From: Lysobacter sp. KIS68-7 | Lineage (GTDB): Bacteria; Pseudomonadota; Gammaproteobacteria; Xanthomonadales; Xanthomonadaceae | Assembly: GCF_021284745.1 (NCBI RefSeq) | Contig: NZ_CP089925.1 | Coordinates: forward strand, 1,673,001-1,737,000 | DNA length: 64,000 bases | Direction: 5' to 3' | Shown: positions 54,788 to 64,000 of the stretch, one piece after another | Layout of the letters: every line of letters starts with the position of its first letter | Position numbering within the stretch: position 1 is the stretch's first letter | Notes under the pieces: generated by a model | The model's database searches: none | What the model was told of the DNA's origin: nothing | The model's input: only the letters and a program-made list of their open reading frames with translations | Translations under genes and position numbers: made by a program

Positions 54788-55570
54788 ATGGCCGATCTCT
54801 TCACCCTGCATCGCGGCACCGCGCCCCTGCTGGTCAGCGTGCCGCACGACGGCAGCGAGATCCCGGCGGAACTTGCCGCGCGCATGACGCCACGCGCACG
54901 CATCGCACCCGACACCGACTGGCATGTCGCGCGCCTGTACGAAGTGGCGCTTGCGCTCGGCGCATCGATCCTGCGTCCGCGCTATTCGCGCTACGTCGTC
55001 GACCTCAATCGGCCGCCGGACGATGTGTCGCTGTATCCCGGCCAGAACACGACGGGCCTGTGCCCCGCGGTGCAGTTCACCGGCGAGCCCGTGTACGTCG
55101 ATGGGCAGGCGCCCGACGAAGCGGAAGTCGCAGCGCGCGTCGACACCTACTGGCGCCCGTACCACGCCGCGTTGCAGGACGAGTTGCAGCGCATCCGCAC
55201 GACGCACGGCCGCGCGCTGTTATGGGAAGGCCACACGATCAAGGGCAGCGACCTCGCGTTCCTGTTCGAAGGGCGCCTGCCGGACCTCAACCTCGGCACC
55301 TCGGGCGGTGCGAGCTGCTCGCCCGCGCTGCAGGGCAGGCTCGAAGCCGCGCTCGCGTCGCAGACGGACTACGACTGGGTCGCCAACGGGCGCTTCAAGG
55401 GCGGCTACATCACGCGCCACTACGCCGCACCGGGCGAGGGCATCGATGCCGTGCAGCTGGAGATGAGCCAGCGCACCTACATGGACGAAGCCACCTTCGC
55501 ATGGAGCGACGAACGCGCGCCGCGCGCGCAAGCCATGATCCGCACTTTGCTTACGGCCGCGCTCGCATGA
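54788..55570 (+). CDS. hutG: N-formylglutamate amidohydrolase
   Basis: 260 aa. Hydrolyses N-formyl-L-glutamate to glutamate and formate, the last step of the five-enzyme histidine route. Family motifs: PLLVSVPHDGSEIP (12-25), PDTDWHVARLYE, RYSRYVVDLNRPPDDVSLYPGQN and LLWEGHTIKGSDLAFLFEGRLPDLNLGTSGGASC. It is in an operon with a D-amino acid dehydrogenase-like gene, not with other hut genes; hutU is 52 kb away. The ATG has no ribosome site; TAGACT (54775-54780), overlapping the upstream stop codon, lies 7 bases before it. Formyl-amino-acid substrates other than formylglutamate are possible. Confidence 0.93.
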   Translation: MADLFTLHRGTAPLLVSVPHDGSEIPAELAARMTPRARIAPDTDWHVARLYEVALALGASILRPRYSRYVVDLNRPPDDVSLYPGQNTTGLCPAVQFTGEPVYVDGQAPDEAEVAARVDTYWRPYHAALQDELQRIRTTHGRALLWEGHTIKGSDLAFLFEGRLPDLNLGTSGGASCSPALQGRLEAALASQTDYDWVANGRFKGGYITRHYAAPGEGIDAVQLEMSQRTYMDEATFAWSDERAPRAQAMIRTLLTAALA

Positions 55571-55752
55571 AGAACGACAATCCGTCGGGCCGCAGGTTGC
55601 ATTTCGCCACCGCCGGCCAGCGTTTGTCCTCGGTGCTGGTGTTCGCCGTGTTCGCCGCGTTGATCTGGGCGGCGTGGAGCGGACGCTACGACCGCGAGGT
55701 CAACCATGTCGCGGGGTGGATGCGCACGCACTGGAACGCGCTGGTGCATTGA
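55567..55752 (+). CDS. Small single-pass membrane protein
   Basis: 61 aa. One membrane helix (VLVFAVFAALIWAAWSG, about 24-40) separates a polar N-terminal part (MKNDNPSGRRLHFAT) from a C-terminal part rich in aromatics and His (VAGWMRTHWNALVH). Start overlaps the hutG stop by ATGA, so translation is coupled. Family not recognised. A membrane partner or anchor for the upstream FAD dehydrogenase is a reasonable but untested idea. Confidence 0.75.
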   Translation: MKNDNPSGRRLHFATAGQRLSSVLVFAVFAALIWAAWSGRYDREVNHVAGWMRTHWNALVH

Positions 55753-55767
55753 GCGCGGCAAGCGCGC

Positions 55768-55800
55768 AAAAAAAGGGCGGCCATCGGGCCGCCCTTTTTT
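55768..55800. terminator. Strong bidirectional terminator
   Basis: AAAAAAAGGGCGGCC-ATCG-GGCCGCCCTTTTTT: an 8-bp GC stem flanked by A and T runs, so it reads as a classic rho-independent terminator on both strands, between the 61-aa gene and the convergent S9 peptidase. Confidence 0.92.
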
Positions 55801-55817
55801 GTTGCATCGTGCGTGTG

Positions 55818-57788
55818 TTACTTCCCCGTCGCCGCCGTCTGCGCACCCGGACCGATGTACTTGTCCAGGAACTTCTCCATGCGGGTGTACAGCTCCGCGA
55901 TGTTTTCCGGCTTGGCGAAACCGTGGCCTTCGCCGGCAGCGAGGAATTCCTCTGCCGGATGGCCCGCTTCGCGCAGCGCCGCCGACATCGCCTTGAACTG
56001 GTTCAGGTCCGCGGTGTTGTCGGCCTTGCCGTGCACGAGCATGACCGGCACCCCGATTTCCTTCGCGCGCAGGGCAGGCGAGATCTTCGCCAGTGCGGCC
56101 GTGTCGGTGCCCAGGGTGCGCTTCCAGAAGCGGGTGCTGCGGTCGCTCTCGCCCTGGTTGCCGTCGGTCTTGCGCATCAGCGGCAGGTCGTACACGCCGA
56201 CGTAGCCGATGGCGCACTTGTACGTGCCCGGGTTGACGATCGGTTGCATCAGCGCGGAATAGCCACCGAAGCTCGCGCCGAACATGCAGACGCGATTCGG
56301 GTCCACCAGCTTGTTGTCGATGGCGTACTTCAGGCCGTCGGTGATGTCGTTCTGGATCTTGTCGCCCCAGCCCAGCCAGCCGGAACGCTCGAACGCGAGA
56401 CCGCGACCGGATGAACCTCGGTAGTTGATCTGCAACACCGCGTAACCGCGGCTGGCGAGGAACTGCACTTCCGAGTCGAAGCCCCATTCGTCGGCGACGC
56501 CGTACGGACCGCCGTGCGGCATGACGACCGTCGGCATCGGGCCGTTGCCCTTCGACGTGTACAGGCCGAACAGCTGCGTGCCGTCGCGCGTGGTGAAGGA
56601 GATCGGACGCGTGGTCGCCATCGTTTCCGGCTTCACCCACGGGCGGAACTCGACCAGCTTCTGCGCCTTCTTGGCGGCGCGGTCGTACAGGTACCAGTCG
56701 CCGGGGCTGCGGTCGGAGGAAACCGAGAAGAGCACCTTGTTGCCATCGCGGCTGACGTCGTTGAACCACACGATGTTGCCCGGGAAGGACTTCATCAGGC
56801 CGGCATGCAGCTTCGCCCACTCCGAATCCATCTTGATGTACTGGATGGAAGGCTTGTCGGTGTTGAAGTACACGGCGAACGGCACGCCGTCGCGGCCTTC
56901 GATCATCCAGTTCGCCACTTCGGCGTCCGGACGCCCGGCGAGCTTGGTGCGCGTGCCTGCGGCGAGGTCGATGCGGTATGCCTGCTCGGGCTCCAGGCCA
57001 TCGGTGACGAAGGCATACAGCGTGTTGTTGTCCGCTTCCCAGCGGCTGTTCCACAGCATGCGGCCGGCGATCGACTTCGGCATCGGCTCCCACGCCGCGC
57101 CCTTGGTGCGGCGGTAGGACATCACCGGCTCGTCGTTGTCGTCGAGCGTGCGGCGGATGCGCGCCTCGCCCGTGCGGTCGAACTGGTACCAGGCGAGCTT
57201 GTCGCCGCGTTCCACTTCCTTGCGTTCGCCCGTGCGCGTGTCGACGCGGAAGATCACCGTGTCCGGTTCCTTGCCGCAGGTCGCGCAGGTGAAGTCGACC
57301 AACGCCATGCCCGGCTGGTCGTCGAGGACCTTGATCACGTCCGCCCAACCTTCGTCCTTGCGCTTGCCGCGCACCAGGCCGGCGTCGGGGACGTAACCGA
57401 ACAGCACGTCCTGGTTCTTGCCGTTGATGTCGGCAGTCATCAGCTGGCCGGTCGAATACGGGCGCGCCATGAGCGGTTCGAGCTTGGCGCGCGCCACGAC
57501 GACGCGGTCGTCGGCGGTCCAGGTCACGTCGGAGACGTGTTCCATCTTGCCGAAGCGCAGGACCTGCGTCTTGCCGCTGCCATCGAGCTTGACGATCTGC
57601 AGCTGCGTTTCCTGGCCGTCGGCCGTCGGCACCTCGATCGCCGCGTACTCGCCGGTGGGCGAGAGCGTCGCACCCCAGGCTTCCGAGCGCTTGGCGAAAT
57701 CGGTGATGGGAATCTGCTGGGCCATGGCCGGCGCGGCGACGGCCACGAGCAGCGCGCACGTCCAGCGCGCGAGGGACTTGAATTGCAT
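55818..57788 (-). CDS. Exported S9 family (prolyl oligopeptidase-like) peptidase
   Basis: 656 aa with a signal peptide (CALLVAVAAPAMAQQ). The N-terminal two thirds form a beta-propeller (repeats such as TADGQETQLQIVKLDGSGK and SRDGNKVLFSVSSDRSPGDWYLYD). The alpha/beta-hydrolase domain starts near residue 400: oxyanion region MPHGGPYG, nucleophile GASFGGYSAL, the Asp in HGKADNTADL and the His in GEGHGFAKPEN. It is a periplasmic dipeptidyl or acylaminoacyl peptidase. An AAGGA site precedes the ATG and TACCCT (57833-57838, minus strand) is the -10 candidate. Confidence 0.92.
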   Translation of the reverse strand: MQFKSLARWTCALLVAVAAPAMAQQIPITDFAKRSEAWGATLSPTGEYAAIEVPTADGQETQLQIVKLDGSGKTQVLRFGKMEHVSDVTWTADDRVVVARAKLEPLMARPYSTGQLMTADINGKNQDVLFGYVPDAGLVRGKRKDEGWADVIKVLDDQPGMALVDFTCATCGKEPDTVIFRVDTRTGERKEVERGDKLAWYQFDRTGEARIRRTLDDNDEPVMSYRRTKGAAWEPMPKSIAGRMLWNSRWEADNNTLYAFVTDGLEPEQAYRIDLAAGTRTKLAGRPDAEVANWMIEGRDGVPFAVYFNTDKPSIQYIKMDSEWAKLHAGLMKSFPGNIVWFNDVSRDGNKVLFSVSSDRSPGDWYLYDRAAKKAQKLVEFRPWVKPETMATTRPISFTTRDGTQLFGLYTSKGNGPMPTVVMPHGGPYGVADEWGFDSEVQFLASRGYAVLQINYRGSSGRGLAFERSGWLGWGDKIQNDITDGLKYAIDNKLVDPNRVCMFGASFGGYSALMQPIVNPGTYKCAIGYVGVYDLPLMRKTDGNQGESDRSTRFWKRTLGTDTAALAKISPALRAKEIGVPVMLVHGKADNTADLNQFKAMSAALREAGHPAEEFLAAGEGHGFAKPENIAELYTRMEKFLDKYIGPGAQTAATGK

Positions 57789-57896
57789 TGGGTGATCCTT
57801 GGAGTGCGTTCGCCTCTCCCCGAGGCGCGCACAGGGTAGCGTCCGACCGCAGGCGCACCAATAGGAAAAAAGCGGGGTGTCCGCTTTCGGTAGCGA

Positions 57897-59795
57897 TCAG
57901 ACCTCGAGGGTAGCGAGATCGCCCTTGGATTCGAGCCAAGTCTTGCGATCGCCGGCACGTTTCTTCGCCAGCAGCATGTCCATCAGCGAGCGGGTTTCGC
58001 CGTCGTCGTCCACGGTGAGCTGGACCAGGCGGCGGGTGTCCGGGTGGATGGTGGACTCGCGCAACTGTTGCGGGTTCATTTCGCCCAGGCCCTTGAAGCG
58101 GGTGACGTGCACCGTGCCCTTGACCTTCTCGCGCTCGATGCGCTCCAGCAGCAGGCGCTTTTCCTCCTCGTCGAGCGCGTAAAACACCTGCTTGCCCACG
58201 TCCACGCGGAACAACGGCGGCATCGCGACGAACACGTTGCCGGCGGTGACCAGCGCGGGGAAATGCTTGAGGAACAAGGCCGTGAGCAGCGTGGCGATGT
58301 GCAGGCCGTCGGAGTCCGCGTCGGCCAGGATGATCACCTTGCCGTAGCGCAGGCCGCTGATGTCGTCCTTGCCGGGATCGCAGCCGATGGCCACCGCGAG
58401 GTCGTGCACTTCGGTGGAGGCGAGCACGCTGCCGGAGGCGACTTCCCAGGTGTTGAGGATCTTGCCGCGCAGCGGAAGGATCGCCTGGAAGTCCTTGTCG
58501 CGCGCCTGGCGCGCGCTGCCGCCTGCCGAGTCGCCTTCCACGAGGAACAGTTCGGTGCGCGAGAGGTCCTGCGAAATGCAGTCGGCGAGCTTGCCCGGCA
58601 GGGCGGGGCCCTGCGTGACCTTCTTGCGGGTGATCTGCTTTTCGGTCTTCAGGCGCGCGCTGGCGCGTTCGATGGCCAGCTGCGCGATGCGCGTGCCCAT
58701 TTCCACGTGCTGGTTCAGGTACAGCGAGAACGCGTCGTGCGCGGCGCCTTCGATGAAGCCGGCGGCCTGGCGCGAGGACAGGCGTTCCTTGGTCTGGCCG
58801 CTGAACTGCGGGTCGGTCATCTTCAGCGAAAGCACGAACGCCACGCGGTCCCACACGTCTTCCGGCGCGAGCTTCACGCCGCGCGGCAGCAGGTTGCGGA
58901 AATCGCAGAACTCGCGCAGGGCATCGGTGAAACCCGTGCGCAGGCCGTTGACGTGCGTGCCGTGCTGCGCGGTCGGGATCAGGTTGACGTAGCTTTCCTG
59001 CACCAGGTCGCCTTCGGGCACCCAGGCGACGGCCCAGTCGACGATCTCGGTGTCCTTCTTCAGCGAACCGACGAACAACTCCGGTGGCAGCACTTCACGC
59101 GCGCCTTCGGCCTGCAGTTCGCCGCGCAGGTAATCGCGCAGGCCGTCTTCGTAATGCCATTCGATGCGTTCGCCGCTGGCTTCGTCGAACAGCTTCACGT
59201 GCAGGCCGGGGCAGAGCACGGCCTTGGCGCGCAACAGATGCTTGAGCGAGCGCAGGTTGAACTTCGGGGTATCGAAATACTTCGGGTCGGGCCAGAAGCG
59301 CAGGCGCGTGCCGGTGTTCTTCTTGCCGACGGTGCCGACGGTCTCCAGCGCCGAGGCGCGGTCGCCGTCCTTGAACGCCATGCGGTATTCGGTGCCGTCG
59401 CGCTTGATGAAGACATCGACGTGCTTGGACAGCGCGTTCACCACGCTCACGCCCACGCCGTGCAGGCCGCCGGAGAAGGTGTAGTTCTTGTTGCTGAACT
59501 TGCCGCCCGCGTGGAGGCGCGTGAGGATCAGTTCCACGCCCGGGATTTTCTGTTCCGGGTGGATGTCCACCGGCATCCCGCGGCCGTTGTCGGACACCTC
59601 GCAGCTGCCGTCCTCGAACAGGGCCACCTCGATGGTGTCGGCGTGGCCGGCCAGCGCTTCGTCCACCGCGTTGTCGATGACCTCCTGCGCCAGGTGGTTG
59701 GGGCGCGCGGTGTCGGTGTACATGCCGGGGCGGCGCTTGACCGGGTCCAGGCCCGACAGGACTTCGATGTCGGCGGCGTTGTAGCGGGAATTCAT
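57897..59795 (-). CDS. parE: DNA topoisomerase IV subunit B
   Basis: 632 aa. ATPase subunit of topoisomerase IV, which unlinks replicated chromosomes. GHKL ATPase motifs: EVIDNAVDEALAGHADTIEV with the catalytic Glu, SDNGRGMPVDIHP, and GGLHGVGVSVVNALS as the lid. The Toprim domain shows LFLVEGDSAGGSARQARDKD and the metal-binding DADSDG. The absence of the large insert seen in GyrB and the KRRPGMYTDT start identify ParE. TATCCT (59833-59838, minus strand) is a -10 candidate about 38 bases upstream. parC is not in the window. Confidence 0.96.
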   Translation of the reverse strand: MNSRYNAADIEVLSGLDPVKRRPGMYTDTARPNHLAQEVIDNAVDEALAGHADTIEVALFEDGSCEVSDNGRGMPVDIHPEQKIPGVELILTRLHAGGKFSNKNYTFSGGLHGVGVSVVNALSKHVDVFIKRDGTEYRMAFKDGDRASALETVGTVGKKNTGTRLRFWPDPKYFDTPKFNLRSLKHLLRAKAVLCPGLHVKLFDEASGERIEWHYEDGLRDYLRGELQAEGAREVLPPELFVGSLKKDTEIVDWAVAWVPEGDLVQESYVNLIPTAQHGTHVNGLRTGFTDALREFCDFRNLLPRGVKLAPEDVWDRVAFVLSLKMTDPQFSGQTKERLSSRQAAGFIEGAAHDAFSLYLNQHVEMGTRIAQLAIERASARLKTEKQITRKKVTQGPALPGKLADCISQDLSRTELFLVEGDSAGGSARQARDKDFQAILPLRGKILNTWEVASGSVLASTEVHDLAVAIGCDPGKDDISGLRYGKVIILADADSDGLHIATLLTALFLKHFPALVTAGNVFVAMPPLFRVDVGKQVFYALDEEEKRLLLERIEREKVKGTVHVTRFKGLGEMNPQQLRESTIHPDTRRLVQLTVDDDGETRSLMDMLLAKKRAGDRKTWLESKGDLATLEV

Positions 59796-63736
<3,941 letters not shown>

Positions 63737-63742
63737 GGCTGC

Positions 63743-64000
63743 ATGCGCGTACTTCGCGTCGTCCTGGTACTGCTGATCGCGCTGCTGGCGTGGTTGCAGT
63801 ACCGGCTGTGGTTCGGCCACGGCGGTGCGGGTGAAGTGCAGGCGCTCTCGACGCAAGTGGAAAAGCAGGCCCGCGACAACGCGGGCCTGCGCCAGCGCAA
63901 CGCGGAAGTGGCGGCGGAAGTCGAAGACCTGAAGTCCGGCGAAGCCGCGGTGGAAGAACGCGCGCGCAGCGAGCTCGGCATGATCAAGCCGGGTGAAACG
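63743..64000 (+). CDS. ftsB: Cell division protein FtsB, cut by window end
   Basis: The first 86 codons are inside the window and remain open at the edge, so the gene is truncated only by the window. One membrane helix (VVLVLLIALLAWLQYRLW, about 6-23) is followed by a heptad-rich coiled coil (STQVEKQARDNAGLRQRNAEVAAEVEDLKSG) and the conserved EERARSELGMIKPGE. FtsB joins FtsL and FtsQ in the divisome and activates septal wall synthesis. Placement directly after eno is the standard order. Confidence 0.93.
   Translation, partial: MRVLRVVLVLLIALLAWLQYRLWFGHGGAGEVQALSTQVEKQARDNAGLRQRNAEVAAEVEDLKSGEAAVEERARSELGMIKPGET

Noticed and set aside
55477-58854. 1125-codon minus-strand frame
   Set aside because: It is in another frame over the S9 peptidase and part of parE, both intact; composition is non-protein-like.

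Overview
The window is chromosomal DNA of a GC-rich gammaproteobacterium of the Xanthomonadaceae, most likely Lysobacter or a close relative. The grounds are the terminal gene order pyrG-kdsA-eno-ftsB, an ExeA/GspA-GspB pair, many secreted peptidases and lipoproteins typical of that group, and a Clp/CRP-type site before a secreted M4 protease. The genus is inferred from content and style, not from a marker gene. Sixty protein genes are supported; no rRNA, tRNA, CRISPR array, prophage or insertion sequence was seen.

Layout. 0-10 kb: a secreted intradiol dioxygenase, an OsmC protein and urocanase (hutU) on the minus strand, then a lipoprotein phosphodiesterase, an EF-hand protein, small hypotheticals, an exported class V aminotransferase-fold enzyme, and a ClpP-fold lipoprotein followed by an unknown membrane protein. 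10-21.6 kb: an S4 protein, a DeaD-type RNA helicase, a minus-strand run of gspA-gspB-doxX-M1 peptidase-membrane protein, two EamA transporters, a TfoX protein and a LysR regulator. 21.6-35 kb: a DUF3999/DUF2339 pair, a DUF72 protein, a class C serine hydrolase, a repeat-rich 420-bp gap, a DUF748 protein, a DUF885 metallopeptidase and a DUF2785 protein. 35-47 kb: a periplasmic cyclophilin, the ybbP-ybbA/tesA module, a PadR-HAAS regulator pair, hemJ, a methyltransferase, an alkaline phosphatase, a glutamate/dicarboxylate symporter with a GNAT enzyme, and a subclass B3 metallo-beta-lactamase. 47-64 kb: a thioesterase, two NlpC/P60 hydrolases, slyD, DUF418, the M4 protease, a D-amino-acid-dehydrogenase-like/hutG operon, an S9 peptidase, parE, and pyrG-kdsA-eno-ftsB (ftsB is cut by the window end).

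The genome is tightly packed. Seven operon joints are 4-bp start/stop overlaps (ATGA or GTGA), three convergent pairs share stop bases, and four more are 3-4 bp apart. Candidate -10 hexamers of the form TAnnnT recur before genes. In several genes the hexamer lies only 6-8 bases before the start codon, which suggests leaderless mRNAs. The clearest case is a 17-bp gap between two divergent genes with one A/T core able to serve both strands. Together the genes describe an environmental, protease-rich bacterium with envelope maintenance functions, histidine/amino-acid catabolism and a chromosomal carbapenemase-type hydrolase. I found no clearly new multi-gene system. The best leads are regulatory architecture (the bidirectional leaderless promoter, the mirrored LysR/EamA leaders, the Clp site) and the repeat-rich segment with altered codon use at 27.8-29.7 kb.
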